DNA of 64,000 bases. Origin: Desulfosoma caldarium. Its GTDB lineage: Bacteria; Desulfobacterota; Syntrophobacteria; Syntrophobacterales; DSM-9756. The stretch spans positions 1 through 64,000 of the forward strand of contig NZ_RJVA01000012.1 of assembly GCF_003751385.1 (NCBI RefSeq). The letters run 5' to 3'. Numbering within the stretch: position 1 is the first letter of the stretch; each line of letters opens with the position of its first letter. This document shows, piece after piece, positions 37,593-47,233 of the stretch. Both the position numbers and the translations under genes were made by a program. The notes beneath the pieces are model-generated. The model was not told where the DNA came from, ran no database searches, and worked only from the letters and a program-made list of their open reading frames with translations.

Positions 37593-39667
37593 TTCGAAGA
37601 CTTGTGCACGTGCTGGCGATTGTCGCGACATTATACCATCTCTACCTCGTCGTGCACCCGTACACGCCCTTGTCGTCTTTGCACGTTTCGTTACTTGACT
37701 TGACCCAGGTGCAGCGAGCAACCCACGTGTTTCTCATTGCACTTTTGGGCTATTGGGTCTGCATTTATCGGCTCAAAGCACGAAGCTTTTGGGGCGCTCT
37801 TCCCCTGCTCATCATGACCGGTTTTTTCACCTATGAATTCGTGCGCCTGGATCTTCCCTGGTTTCTGAAGGTGGCGGGCTGTGTGGTCTGGGCTTTGACC
37901 ATGGTGTCGGTGGCCGTTGCGCAAGTGAGTCGCTACGCCAACGTGCTCTGCGGGTTGTTGAGTATTCTGCCCTTCGTCTATCTCGTGGCCACGTACGAAA
38001 AGCTCATTTATCGGGCCATTATGCCCGAACCGTGGGATCTTTTCATGGCCTTTTCCGAAGTTCTTTTGGTTCTGGGGGTGATCTTTCGTTTAAGCGGTCC
38101 CATTATGCCTACCCTGGTCATGATTTTTATCCTCTACAACCTCTACGGCGAATACATTCCGGGCACCTTTGCCAATCCCGGCTTCAGCATCGATATGCTC
38201 TTGGGCAAAATGTACTGCGAAACGGAAGCCGGGATTTTTGGTGCCATTACCGGGGTGTCCTTGAAGTACTTGATCTATTTCACCACGCTTGGGGCGGTGG
38301 TGACGCACATGGGATTCGGCAAGATCATTGCCAATATCGCCCTGCTTTTGGTGGGCCGCAGCCCCGCGTCGCCCGGTCGAGCCAGTTCCGTCATGGCCGT
38401 GCTCATGGGTATGTTTTCCGGGTCCGGAGCCGCCGACACACAGTTTGTGGCAACACTCACCAGGCCTCTCTTCGATCAGGTGCGCTACAACCGCCTCGTG
38501 GCGGCAGGCGTCATCGCCACGGTAGGATCCATCGCCTACATCACGCCTCCCGTCATGGGCTCCGTTTCGTTTATCATGGTGGAACTGCTGTCTATTCCGT
38601 ATTCCACGATCATCCTCATGGCCACGGGCCCCATGCTGCTCTATCTGCTCGGAATCTTGCTCTACAACGAATTGTACGTGCGCCGTGAAGGATTGCCACA
38701 CCTGAAAGTGGCGTCAACGACAAATTGGGCCTATTTCTGGCGTTATAGCTATGTTTTTATTCCCATATTGGTCATCATTACCTTGATTTATCGGGGCTTT
38801 GCAATCAACCTTACGGTGTCCGTGGCCATCGGCCTCTTTTTGCTTTTCGCCTATGCGGACAACACGTTGCGGCCCCCGGTGACCAAGATCTGGGAAGCCC
38901 TGGAAGAAGGGACCGTGTCCCTTTTGCACATTGCCAGTGCGGTTATCGCCGCCAACATGATCATGTCCATGATGGTGTTGAGCGGACTGGCTTCCAAGTT
39001 CTCCATCGTCATGTTGAAGATTAGCGGCTCCAGTATGCTTTTGGCCGCACTGTTTACCGGCGTTTTCAGCCTCATTTTGGGCATGGGCGTGCCGCCCATC
39101 GCCACCTACGTTTTGACTTCGGCCCTGACGGCCCCGGCCATTCAAAAACTGGCCATCATGACCGGCATTCCGGAAGGGCCGGCTCTGTTGGCGACGCATA
39201 TGTTTTTATTTTATTTTGCCGTGCTGGCGGAAGTCACGCCACCCGTGGCCCTTTCGGCCTATGCGGCGGGAGCGGTCATGGGAACGGACCCCATCAAAAC
39301 GGGCGTTTTTTCGGCTCGCGTGGCCCTGCCCAAGTATTTCATCGGGCTCACCTTTATTTTATCCTTCAGCGGCACGGCTCTTCTTATTGCTCCCGTCACG
39401 GAAACCCTGTCCGGATGGCCGGCGTTTCAGGCGATTGCCCTGCGCTATTTGGCCTCCCTCGGAGCCGTCATTTTCCTCAATGTGGGCGTGGTGGGCTACC
39501 TGTTTCGTCGATTATCGACGGTGGAACGTTGGATTAGCGGTATCTGCGGGCTGCTGCTTTTCTATCCTCACCTTTGGTTCAATGCAGTGAGCGCCTCGGT
39601 GGCCTTGGTCGTCGGTGCAAGAGCATGGCTGAGTCGGCCCAGAGTTGCGGAAGCTCACCCGATGTAG
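37580..39667 (+). CDS. TRAP transporter fused permease (4TM + 12TM)
   Basis: 695-residue membrane protein combining the small and large TRAP permease parts, as in TAXI systems. Many hydrophobic segments are present. Conserved blocks include GMFSGSGAADTQFVATLTRP near residue 274, a typical large-subunit loop, and LGMGVPPIATYVLTSALTAPA near 500. It drives secondary, usually Na+-coupled uptake of the ligand delivered by the receptor. The ATG at 37580 has TGGAGGTG 8 nt upstream. Last gene of the module; Na+ entry here would complement Na+ export by the decarboxylase. Confidence 0.92.
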   Translation: MDVLIRRLVHVLAIVATLYHLYLVVHPYTPLSSLHVSLLDLTQVQRATHVFLIALLGYWVCIYRLKARSFWGALPLLIMTGFFTYEFVRLDLPWFLKVAGCVVWALTMVSVAVAQVSRYANVLCGLLSILPFVYLVATYEKLIYRAIMPEPWDLFMAFSEVLLVLGVIFRLSGPIMPTLVMIFILYNLYGEYIPGTFANPGFSIDMLLGKMYCETEAGIFGAITGVSLKYLIYFTTLGAVVTHMGFGKIIANIALLLVGRSPASPGRASSVMAVLMGMFSGSGAADTQFVATLTRPLFDQVRYNRLVAAGVIATVGSIAYITPPVMGSVSFIMVELLSIPYSTIILMATGPMLLYLLGILLYNELYVRREGLPHLKVASTTNWAYFWRYSYVFIPILVIITLIYRGFAINLTVSVAIGLFLLFAYADNTLRPPVTKIWEALEEGTVSLLHIASAVIAANMIMSMMVLSGLASKFSIVMLKISGSSMLLAALFTGVFSLILGMGVPPIATYVLTSALTAPAIQKLAIMTGIPEGPALLATHMFLFYFAVLAEVTPPVALSAYAAGAVMGTDPIKTGVFSARVALPKYFIGLTFILSFSGTALLIAPVTETLSGWPAFQAIALRYLASLGAVIFLNVGVVGYLFRRLSTVERWISGICGLLLFYPHLWFNAVSASVALVVGARAWLSRPRVAEAHPM

Positions 39668-40312
39668 GAGTGGGGCGGGTACGCCGCGACAAGACGCTCA
39701 TGGGGCGAACAAATCACGCCTTTGGAAAAGAGTGCCCGCACGATATGGCAGCACGCGGCGCTTCGATAAAGTTGAGGGGATCCGAACCGCTTCCTGGAGA
39801 GCTCCTGCGGCGTCATGTGAATCCACGTCGCGCCGTAGGGCGCGTTGACGGGGGATGAAGGTCAGCTCATCTTCTTCCCCTGAAAGCGCGGCCGTGTCAC
39901 CCGCGTTGCCCACGCCAGAAAACCCGTTTTCGGAGGGTGTCAAAGTCTTGCCCTTATTGATGCGGGCCGACGGCGCACGCCTGAGGTAAAATTTAGGGTT
40001 TCAGTGGTGACGAGAAAGGGCGCCTGGCATTAAAAGGGTAAGGATCCTGGGGGGGTGAGTGTGATCGGGCAGCCACAAAGGTCGTCCTTCCATCCGACAC
40101 GGGCCGCCCATAGAAGAAGGGAAGGTGGCGCCTGCCAGATGAAGGGGGCGCGTTCATGGCCATGAGGATACTGCACCGTCTCGGTTCTGAGGTGTGGTGG
40201 GCGGTGTGAATGCTGGTGATTTTGAAAGCCCCGCGGGATGCCATGGGCCGCGAAATGGTTCATCGATGGGGGGCGTACGTGGTTTCCACAAATGAAGTTC
40301 GTGAACCCATGG
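39668..40312. other. Gene-free interval between convergent gene groups
   Basis: About 645 bp in which several short ORFs appear on both strands, none recognisable or with a convincing ribosome site. I see no tRNA, strong hairpin terminator or repeat-family copy. Confidence 0.45.
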
Positions 40313-40606
40313 CTAAGGCTTGATCAGGTGGGCGGGAAGAAGGCGCCGCGTAAGCTCAGCTCGAAATGAGCTGGGAAAAGGCTTTTGTCCCAAGCACATG
40401 GCCAGCAAATCCATGTCGTCCAGGGACAAAAGGGCTTCGAGTTCCACAAGATCCTGCTCGTTGAGTTCGTTGGCGTGATCCTCCCAAAAGCGCGAAAGAA
40501 TGAGTTCCAGTTCCTGAGTGGCGCGCCGCCGGCATAAGTAACGCAGCCTTCGCCGCATCCTGTCTATGGCCTCGTTTTCAGGAGAATGAACCTTGTCGGT
40601 CGCCAT
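40313..40606 (-). CDS. sdhE: SdhE-like FAD assembly factor with variant RGxxE motif
   Basis: 97 residues (ATG 40606 with AGGAAGGA upstream; a longer frame to 40669 is less likely). The pattern RRRLRYLCRRRATQELELIL, then LLSLDDMDLLAMCLGQKPFP, matches the SdhE/SDHAF2 fold that helps attach FAD to succinate dehydrogenase or fumarate reductase. The family's RGxxE motif reads RATQE, so the Gly is Ala. No sdh genes are adjacent. It overlaps the upstream hydrolase gene by 29 bp. Confidence 0.72.
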   Translation of the reverse strand: MATDKVHSPENEAIDRMRRRLRYLCRRRATQELELILSRFWEDHANELNEQDLVELEALLSLDDMDLLAMCLGQKPFPSSFRAELTRRLLPAHLIKP

Positions 40607-41513
40607 AAAAATCCTTCCTGCTTCGTGATTCCCCGTGTTCACCGGAGCATTCATTTCGAGTCGAGACACATTCCCTCACCCACGCGATGACTTCCTCAAT
40701 GACTGCCTTATGGTACAGCATGGCCACGTGGCTCATGGGCGGCATCCAGCGCACCCGCCAATGGCAGCAGGTGGGCACCAGAGCCTCCGTGGGAAGCACC
40801 ATGTTGTCCACGGGAGACGCCAATGCCACGCATGAAAGGTTCTGGGGCGGAAAGGAGGCCTCGTGTTGTTCGATTTTTTCGATGAGCGGGCTTCGATACC
40901 CGAGGGATCGGCCCAGTGCCCCGAATGCCAACACGGCCAGGCGGCTTCCTTGGTGGGGAGTGCCCAACGTCAAGCAGCCGGCCAAGGTGTTGGGGCCGAC
41001 AGAGACGGCGGCGTGTCGAGCCAGAAGGCCGCCAAGACTGTGGCCCACGAGCAGAATGGGCCGCAAGGGTTCGGCACGGCGCAAGGTTTTCAGGTGGTGG
41101 GCAAGCCGTGCGCTAATCTGAAAAAAATCGGCGGCCCAACTCTCGTAAGACCATGGGCGCAGATCGTGAAAGCCCGCCCGCCTTAAGGCCCGATGCAAGG
41201 GTAGAAAAGCGCTGCGATTATGGTAAAGACCGTGAATGGTGATGACGATGGGATCGGCGTTGTCGAAGCGCCGCGAGCGCTTTTGGCGTTCGGGAAGCAG
41301 CCCCAGGGGATAGGTGAGCAGGGCCAGGGTCTGGGCGAAGATGGCCCACAGAAATCCTCGAAGCACCCAGCGCCCTGGACGGCCTTGGAACCGGTTTCGT
41401 AGACTGTCCGAAGTCATTCCGTTGGCCGTGTCATACCAGAAAAGAATATAGGTCACAGCGGCAAAGAGAAGGATGCAAGCCAGAAGAAAGCACAGCACGC
41501 CGGTCACAGCCAA
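40578..41513 (-). CDS. Membrane-anchored alpha/beta hydrolase, lipase-like
   Basis: 311 residues. Two hydrophobic N-terminal segments (about 3-27 and 50-72) anchor it. From residue 88 a lipase fold is visible: VITIHGLYHNRSAF (oxyanion region), nucleophile Ser159 in LVGHSLGGLLARHAA, then LGTPHQGS, and a candidate catalytic His in PPMSHVAML. This resembles triacylglycerol lipase/esterase-type hydrolases of the PGAP1-like group; the substrate is unknown. It overlaps the HAD gene by 10 bp and sdhE by 29 bp. Confidence 0.78.
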   Translation of the reverse strand: MAVTGVLCFLLACILLFAAVTYILFWYDTANGMTSDSLRNRFQGRPGRWVLRGFLWAIFAQTLALLTYPLGLLPERQKRSRRFDNADPIVITIHGLYHNRSAFLPLHRALRRAGFHDLRPWSYESWAADFFQISARLAHHLKTLRRAEPLRPILLVGHSLGGLLARHAAVSVGPNTLAGCLTLGTPHQGSRLAVLAFGALGRSLGYRSPLIEKIEQHEASFPPQNLSCVALASPVDNMVLPTEALVPTCCHWRVRWMPPMSHVAMLYHKAVIEEVIAWVRECVSTRNECSGEHGESRSRKDFYGDRQGSFS

Positions 41514-42199
41514 CCTCTTTCCTTCAAAAAACCGAGAACATCCTTCAGCTCGGGGACGCAGCCGTCGGGAGCCGGTATATTACCGTTGAGGATCTCGGCC
41601 AGGACGGGTCGCTCCCTTTCCGGCCGGCACAGAATCCACAGGCTGTGCATGCCGACGCGGCGTGCCGGAGCGATGTCCAGTTCATAAGAGTCGCCGATCA
41701 TCCAGCACCGGTCAAGGCCATGGCGGCGCGCGGCGCCCAAGGCCTGTTGATAAAGCGATTCCGAGGGTTTCTTGACGCCAGCTCGGTAGCTGAGAAACCG
41801 AAAGTCCACGAGAGCGTCGATTTCCCCGCAGGCTTTTTGAAATCCTAAAAAGAACGGATGCCAGATGTTGGAAATAAGCCCCACGCAGTGTCCCGCCTCC
41901 TTGAGGCGGCGAATTAGAGGCGTGGCTTCGGGGATTTGCCGCACGCAGGCAATTTGATCATGCCACACGCGGCGAACTTCCCGTGCCAGCGTGGTCCGTT
42001 CAATGGAAGGCAGCAGCTGTGCCATGGCTTCACTGATGGTTTCGGGGTTTTCGGCGTTCAAGGTCATCATGAGCTTGCCCACCGCTTTGGTTTGATCTTC
42101 GTTAAGGTGAAGCGCTGCGCCGAGCAGGCGTCGTGGGGATGCGGGGGCACCGGTGACCAGAGTCTGTCCGATATCGAAGAAAAAAGCGGCCTGAGGCAT
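41504..42199 (-). CDS. HAD-superfamily hydrolase
   Basis: 231 residues. The nucleophile Asp9 is in FFFDIGQTL; the usual second Asp of DxDxT is replaced by Gly (DIGQT), a form seen in a subset of HAD proteins. Motif II is VGLISN near 104, the Lys is in GVKKPSESLY near 145 and motif IV is MIGDSYELDIAPARRVGM near 172-189. Likely a small-molecule phosphatase; given the adjacent dCMP deaminase and thymidylate-synthase-like genes a nucleotide substrate is conceivable but unproven. Confidence 0.78.
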   Translation of the reverse strand: MPQAAFFFDIGQTLVTGAPASPRRLLGAALHLNEDQTKAVGKLMMTLNAENPETISEAMAQLLPSIERTTLAREVRRVWHDQIACVRQIPEATPLIRRLKEAGHCVGLISNIWHPFFLGFQKACGEIDALVDFRFLSYRAGVKKPSESLYQQALGAARRHGLDRCWMIGDSYELDIAPARRVGMHSLWILCRPERERPVLAEILNGNIPAPDGCVPELKDVLGFLKERGWL

Positions 42200-42217
42200 G
42201 ATGCGTCCTCAAAGGTT

Positions 42218-43687
42218 TTATTCCTGTCGAAAAGGAAGGCCGTCCCGAAGGCAGCGTTCGGCCCGTTCCAATTGCCGGCCCAGGTAGAGGGCGTGATTGA
42301 TGTCCGAGAGCGCGTTGTCTCGTGCCAGTTCATGTTGAATGCGGGATGCTTTGGCGTGACGATAGGTTTTGAGCGTCACATCGCCGTAACGGTGTTCCAC
42401 CAGTATATGGTCCCCGTCCAAAGAGATGCGAAAATAGCCCATGGGGTCTTCTCGGTAGGTGAACGACTTCTCTGAAGCTATCAGGGCCGCTCGATCCGAC
42501 TGCCTTGCATCGATGGAAATGGAATGGCTGAAGATCGTCATGGGTCCGGGGGGCAGAGAAACAGCTCTCGCCACGTGGTGAAGCACGGCCATGAGGCCGT
42601 AGAAATTCACCAGCCAAGCATCCAAAGCGTTGTGGGTGCGAAATGAAGCCGTGAGCGTCAAAGCCCCCTGAAAAAGACGAAAGAAAGCACTCACCAGGCA
42701 GGGATGCCCTGAATCTGCCACCAGATCCCGTCGCGGATCCCACAGGACGGCGTAGGCCTTACGATCTTGAGGGTCTTTACGAAGACGGTCGATTACGGCC
42801 TCAAGACTGTCCACGCCGAAATGGGCGCGCAAACGGTTTCCGTAGTTGTAGGTTTCGTCCGGTTCTATGGACCCGCTGAGGATGTCCTGCTGGTAGCGAT
42901 ACAGTTTTTCCGGATCGAACCCGTAGCGCTGCAGCAGAGCTTCAGGCACCGGGGCGGGATGTTCCACCACCACCTTGATGTTTTGCAGTTCTCGCCGTTC
43001 TCCCTTAGCCAACGTGACGGGTACCCCGAACCGATACAATAAGGCGATGAGATCCTTCCAGGCGCTCAAAGGGTCATCGGCCACGATGGTGTGGGCTCGA
43101 GGGTTGCTTGGATACACGGCCACGCGCACCTGGGGCAGAGGGATGCGCAGGCGCTGTGCCGGACTGCCGGAAAGGGGTTGATAGTTTTTAAGGAACCGTA
43201 TCAGGTCTTCGGCTTCGGGATTGTCCTGAGGCGATCCGAAGGAGAGGATGGCGGGCGGTCTTTTAAAATGTTCTGGGCGCACCAGATCGTCGATGACGCG
43301 TCGAGTGCTTCGAATTCGAACGGGCATGGGGGTTCCGTGCGCCGTGGGTTCATAGGCCACCGTCGCGTCTCCGTAGGGTTCCAGACCGTGCTCAAAAAAA
43401 GCCTGCAATTCCTTGAGAGATCCGGATCGATCCCGGCCGTAAACCACGAGGGTGTCGATCTGAGGATTGTAAAGAAGGTTTCTCAAAAGTTCACGAAGCC
43501 CGTTGCCGTAAAGGGTGCCGACAACGGCCACGGGGCTGGTGTCGGGATAAAGGTCGGCGCCGCGTCGCCGCAGCCGTTGGAGCACCACATCAGGTCGAGA
43601 CCACAGGGTCAGAAGGCCCACGGTTCCGGTCGGGTTAATGCGCAGGATCTGTTCCTCACAGTGAAGCGGAATGAACACCGGTTTCAT
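42218..43687 (-). CDS. Thymidylate-synthase-like protein (methanogen-type) with extra N-terminal domain
   Basis: 489 residues. The C-terminal 215 or so residues resemble thymidylate synthase: TYNYGNRLRAHFG near 276, catalytic Cys in SGHPCLVSAFF near 330, Arg in SFRTHNALDAWLVNF, Asn in that segment, and a His in FSHSISID. The RSxDxxLG segment reads RTHNALDAW and HxY reads HSI, so it is not the classical ThyA branch. The first 180 residues (VAVVGTLYGNGLRELLRNL, IDTLVVYGRDRSGSLKELQ) resemble the MtrA/DUF4346 fold. Its start overlaps the dCMP deaminase stop by 4 bp, fitting dCMP to dUMP to dTMP. Confidence 0.75.
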   Translation of the reverse strand: MKPVFIPLHCEEQILRINPTGTVGLLTLWSRPDVVLQRLRRRGADLYPDTSPVAVVGTLYGNGLRELLRNLLYNPQIDTLVVYGRDRSGSLKELQAFFEHGLEPYGDATVAYEPTAHGTPMPVRIRSTRRVIDDLVRPEHFKRPPAILSFGSPQDNPEAEDLIRFLKNYQPLSGSPAQRLRIPLPQVRVAVYPSNPRAHTIVADDPLSAWKDLIALLYRFGVPVTLAKGERRELQNIKVVVEHPAPVPEALLQRYGFDPEKLYRYQQDILSGSIEPDETYNYGNRLRAHFGVDSLEAVIDRLRKDPQDRKAYAVLWDPRRDLVADSGHPCLVSAFFRLFQGALTLTASFRTHNALDAWLVNFYGLMAVLHHVARAVSLPPGPMTIFSHSISIDARQSDRAALIASEKSFTYREDPMGYFRISLDGDHILVEHRYGDVTLKTYRHAKASRIQHELARDNALSDINHALYLGRQLERAERCLRDGLPFRQE

Positions 43688-44271
43688 GAGTTCGGAATGA
43701 AATCGGTGGCGGGCGTGCGCCGCCGGGACGTGATGTTGCGAATGTCGGACAGAATATAGTCGTAAGTTTCCGGTGAAATGAGCAACCGTTCAAAGGTTTC
43801 GATTCCCGCTTCTCGAACTGCCCGCTGCCAAAACAGGTCGCGTTCCGGAGTGGCCGAATCATAGGTGTGTTCGTAATAGACGGCTCGTATGCGCGCCGTG
43901 GCGATGAGTTTCAGGCACACATAGCAGGGCGCCAAGGTGGTGTAGAGCGTGGCCCCTTCGACAGAAATGCCGTAGCGGGCGGCCTGCGCGATGGCGTTGG
44001 CTTCGGCGTGGCTTGCCTTGCAGAAGTTGTACTTGTCCACGTCGGGAATGCCCAGGCTGCGCCGATAGCAGTAGGGGCGGCCATCGGGCAGGTCGGGTTG
44101 ATCGATGCAATGGGGCGCTCCGGGCATGGCCCCATTGTATCCCGTGGAAAGAATATGGTTGTCCTTGACGATCACTGCGCCGGTGGGTCTGGAATTGCAA
44201 GTGGAGCGCGTGCTCACGATTTTGGCAATGAGCATGAAGTATTCGTGCCAATTGGGACGTTGCCTCGGCAT
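43684..44271 (-). CDS. Deoxycytidylate (dCMP) deaminase family protein
   Basis: 195-residue zinc-dependent cytidine/deoxycytidylate deaminase. The catalytic HAE is in SHAEANAIAQAA near residues 87-99 and the zinc cysteines in LAPCYVCLKLI near 114-124. TSRPTGAVIVKDN-type N-terminal sequence (STCNSRPTGAVIVK) and LSTGYNGAMPGAPHC are typical of dCMP deaminases. It converts dCMP to dUMP, the substrate of thymidylate synthase, which is encoded next with a 4-bp overlap. It follows the ABC ATPase gene by 9 bp. Confidence 0.9.
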   Translation of the reverse strand: MPRQRPNWHEYFMLIAKIVSTRSTCNSRPTGAVIVKDNHILSTGYNGAMPGAPHCIDQPDLPDGRPYCYRRSLGIPDVDKYNFCKASHAEANAIAQAARYGISVEGATLYTTLAPCYVCLKLIATARIRAVYYEHTYDSATPERDLFWQRAVREAGIETFERLLISPETYDYILSDIRNITSRRRTPATDFIPNS

Positions 44272-44280
44272 CGTGTTTAC

Positions 44281-45300
44281 CTATGATCCGTTTTCCGCCA
44301 CCTGGTGATACAGAAAGCAGCGCACCATATGACCTTTGGCGACGGGTTCCAGGGATGGCACCAGGCGCCGGCACATTTCCATGGCTTTGGGGCAGCGTGG
44401 ATGGAAATGGCAGCCTTCGGGAGGATGCAGAGGACTGGGGAGGTCTCCCGTCAGGCCTTTGCGCTCCTTTTTTTGGTTCGGATCGGGAAAAGGCGCTGCT
44501 TCCAGCAGCGCCTGCGTATACGGGTGCATGGGTGCGTTGTACAGCGTCTTTTTGTCGGCGGATTCCACGAGACGCCCCAAATACATGACGGCCACACGAT
44601 CACTGATGTGGCGGACCACCGAAAGGTCGTGGGACACGAAAAGATAGGTCAAGCCGAACTGTTCCTGAAGGTCCATGAGCAGGTTGATCACCTGAGCCTG
44701 AATGGACACGTCCAAGGCGGACACGGGTTCATCGCAAATGATGAGTTCCGGCTGCAGCGCCAAGGCTCGAGCGATCCCAATGCGCTGGCGTTGGCCTCCG
44801 CTGAATTCATGGGGGTACCGGTGAATGTGTTCCGGCCGCAGCCCCACCACTTCCATGAGGTGGCGCACCCGTTGCTGTCGTTCGGCGGGCGTGCCCACCT
44901 TGTGAATGACCAGCCCTTCTCCGATAATGCGCCCCACGGTTTGACGCGGGTTCAAGCTGGAATAAGGGTCCTGAAAAATGATCTGCATGCGACGGCGCAA
45001 AGGTCGCAACTGGGCACGGCTTAAAGCCACGATGTCCAAGCCAGAAAAGATGATGCGACCTGACGTTGGCCTTTCCAACAGAAGAATCACGCGACCCAAG
45101 GTGGACTTCCCGCAGCCGCTTTCCCCCACCAGCCCGAGGGTTTCTCCTTTGCGAATGGTCAAGCTTACACCGTCCACGGCCTTGACCACGCCCACCTGGC
45201 GGCGAAACACCCCGCCCGTGACCGGATAGTGTTTCTTCACCTGATGTAGAACCACCAGGTCTTTCGAAGATTCCGTGTGTGCTATCAGCCTTTCATTCAT
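44281..45300 (-). CDS. dppF: Peptide/dipeptide ABC transporter ATP-binding protein (DppF/OppF type)
   Basis: 339 residues. Walker [13 protein letters not shown] near 59, Q-loop [12 protein letters not shown] near 113, ABC signature [15 protein letters not shown] near 165, Walker [15 protein letters not shown] near 184. The C-terminal extension with [14 protein letters not shown] is the oligopeptide-ABC domain with its cysteine cluster. It overlaps the DppD-type gene by 4 bp and completes the set of two ATPases. Confidence 0.92.
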   Translation of the reverse strand: MNERLIAHTESSKDLVVLHQVKKHYPVTGGVFRRQVGVVKAVDGVSLTIRKGETLGLVGESGCGKSTLGRVILLLERPTSGRIIFSGLDIVALSRAQLRPLRRRMQIIFQDPYSSLNPRQTVGRIIGEGLVIHKVGTPAERQQRVRHLMEVVGLRPEHIHRYPHEFSGGQRQRIGIARALALQPELIICDEPVSALDVSIQAQVINLLMDLQEQFGLTYLFVSHDLSVVRHISDRVAVMYLGRLVESADKKTLYNAPMHPYTQALLEAAPFPDPNQKKERKGLTGDLPSPLHPPEGCHFHPRCPKAMEMCRRLVPSLEPVAKGHMVRCFLYHQVAENGS

Positions 45301-46289
45301 CCTGAATTATTCTGATCCTCCTTGACGTAAAGCCAGCATCGCACCTGGTGCCCAAGTTCTATCGTCATCAGAGGCGGTTCTTCTGCATAACAGCGGTCCA
45401 TAGCGAACTTACAGCGATCATTGAACCGGCATCCCGCAGGCAGGGCCAAAAGGCTGGGAACCACACCTGGAATGGCTTCCAACCGGCGTTTATCGTCTTC
45501 CACCAGGCTGGGAATGGACCGCAGCAGTCCCTGAGTATACGGGTGTAGAGGATGATGAAAAAGCTCAGACACCGGAGCCTCTTCGACGACGCGCCCGGCG
45601 TACATGACCACCACATGTTCGGCGGTTTCCGCCACCACGCCCAAATCATGGGTGATGAGCAAGACGGCCGTTCCCGTGGTGCGCCTGAGCTCGTCCATGA
45701 GTTCCAGGATCTGCGCTTGAATGGTTACATCCAAAGCCGTGGTTGGTTCGTCGGCGATGAGAAGCCGCGGGTTGCAAGCCAAAGCCATGGCAATCATGAC
45801 GCGCTGGCGCATGCCGCCGCTCATCTGATGCGGGTAATCGCGAAGGCGGGATTCCGCTGACGGAATCCCCACCATGCGCAGCAGCCCCACGGCGCGATCC
45901 AAGGCTTCCTTACGGGAAAGCTTCTGATGCAGCTCCAGCACTTCAGCGATTTGGTCCCCGACACGAAACACAGGGTTCAAGGACGTCATGGGTTCCTGAA
46001 AGATCATGGAGATTCTGTTGCCGCGAACATGGCGCATGTCAGGTTCGGAAAGCTGCACCAAGTCTGTGCCGTCAAAGAGGATGCGCCCGGAAACAATTTT
46101 TCCGGGAGGTTCGGGAATGAGCCGCATGATGGACAAGGCCGTAACCGACTTGCCGCAACCCGATTCGCCGACCAAAGCCAAGGTCTTTCCCGACTCGAGG
46201 GAAAAGCTCACATCGTCCACAGCCTTGACCGTGCCGCGATCCGTAAAGAAGTACGTGGTCAGATGATCCACCTGAAGCAGAGGGGGCAT
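45297..46289 (-). CDS. dppD: Peptide/dipeptide ABC transporter ATP-binding protein (DppD/OppD type)
   Basis: 330 residues. Walker [14 protein letters not shown] near 38, [11 protein letters not shown] near 93, signature [15 protein letters not shown] near 150, Walker [15 protein letters not shown] near 170, and the C-terminal [14 protein letters not shown] motif. The longer frame to 46346 is not favoured; the ATG at 46289 starts the conserved [15 protein letters not shown]. It lies 16 bp after the permease gene. Confidence 0.92.
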   Translation of the reverse strand: MPPLLQVDHLTTYFFTDRGTVKAVDDVSFSLESGKTLALVGESGCGKSVTALSIMRLIPEPPGKIVSGRILFDGTDLVQLSEPDMRHVRGNRISMIFQEPMTSLNPVFRVGDQIAEVLELHQKLSRKEALDRAVGLLRMVGIPSAESRLRDYPHQMSGGMRQRVMIAMALACNPRLLIADEPTTALDVTIQAQILELMDELRRTTGTAVLLITHDLGVVAETAEHVVVMYAGRVVEEAPVSELFHHPLHPYTQGLLRSIPSLVEDDKRRLEAIPGVVPSLLALPAGCRFNDRCKFAMDRCYAEEPPLMTIELGHQVRCWLYVKEDQNNSG

Positions 46290-46305
46290 GGGAAACGGTC
46301 CTTTG

Positions 46306-47232
46306 TTATTCACGCAGCCGGGGATCCAGCGCATCGCGCAGGCCATCCCCCAAAAGGTTAAATCCCAAAACGGAAAAAAGAATCATGAGGCCGGGAAAGG
46401 TGACGGCCCACCAGGCCCTCAAAATCAAGGCTCGACCATTGGCCAACATGGCTCCCCATTCCGGAGTGGGCGGCTGAGCGCCCAGCCCCAAAAAGCTCAA
46501 CGCGGCGGCTTCCAAAATGGCCGAAGCAAATCCCAATGTCGTTTGCACAATAAGAGGGGCCAGGCAATTGGGCAGAATATGCAAAAAAATCAAACGGCCA
46601 TCACCGGCTCCCAAGGCTCGAGCCGCCTGGACGTAGTCCTTGGCGTATTCTTCCAAAACGGAACCACGGACCAGTCGCGCGTACCGAGGAATACTCACCA
46701 CGCCGATGGCGATCATGGCGTTTTGTAAACTGGGCCCCAAAAAGGCCACAATGACAATGGCCAAAAGTATGCTCGGAAAGGCCAGCAAAAGGTCCATAAA
46801 ACGCATGATTCCATTGTCTAGAACGCCTCCGTAAAAACCGGCAACAGATCCCGCCAGGGTGCCGAAAAAAAAGGCGATGGACACGGAGACGACGCCCACG
46901 ACCATAGAAATGCGGGCCCCGTAAATGAGGCGGCTCAGAAGGTCACGCCCGAAATCGTCTGTGCCCAGCACATGAGCCCAGGAGCCACCATGTTGCCAAA
47001 CGGGCGGTTTGAGTTTTTCGTACAGAGATTGTTTCAGCGGGTCATGAGGGGCCAGAACGGGGGCCAAAATGGCCATGGCCAAAAAAAGCACGATGATGAA
47101 AAAACCGGCCACCGCCGTCTTATTCTTTCGAAGCCGGCTCAGAGCTTCCGCGAAGGGGCTGTAAGAAGGCTCCGCACGCGTGGCGGCTTGAGAAAGGGCG
47201 CTTGAACTGGATGCGACGTGGGCAGCGTGCAT
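46306..47232 (-). CDS. dppC: Peptide/dipeptide ABC transporter permease (DppC type)
   Basis: 308-residue inner-membrane permease. A cytoplasmic N-terminus precedes the first helix ([20 protein letters not shown] near 40-60), then the DppC hallmark [21 protein letters not shown] near 85-105, and the coupling loop [21 protein letters not shown]. It is separated from the DppB-type gene by 1 bp. Confidence 0.92.
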   Translation of the reverse strand: MHAAHVASSSSALSQAATRAEPSYSPFAEALSRLRKNKTAVAGFFIIVLFLAMAILAPVLAPHDPLKQSLYEKLKPPVWQHGGSWAHVLGTDDFGRDLLSRLIYGARISMVVGVVSVSIAFFFGTLAGSVAGFYGGVLDNGIMRFMDLLLAFPSILLAIVIVAFLGPSLQNAMIAIGVVSIPRYARLVRGSVLEEYAKDYVQAARALGAGDGRLIFLHILPNCLAPLIVQTTLGFASAILEAAALSFLGLGAQPPTPEWGAMLANGRALILRAWWAVTFPGLMILFSVLGFNLLGDGLRDALDPRLRE

Positions 47233-47233
47233 G

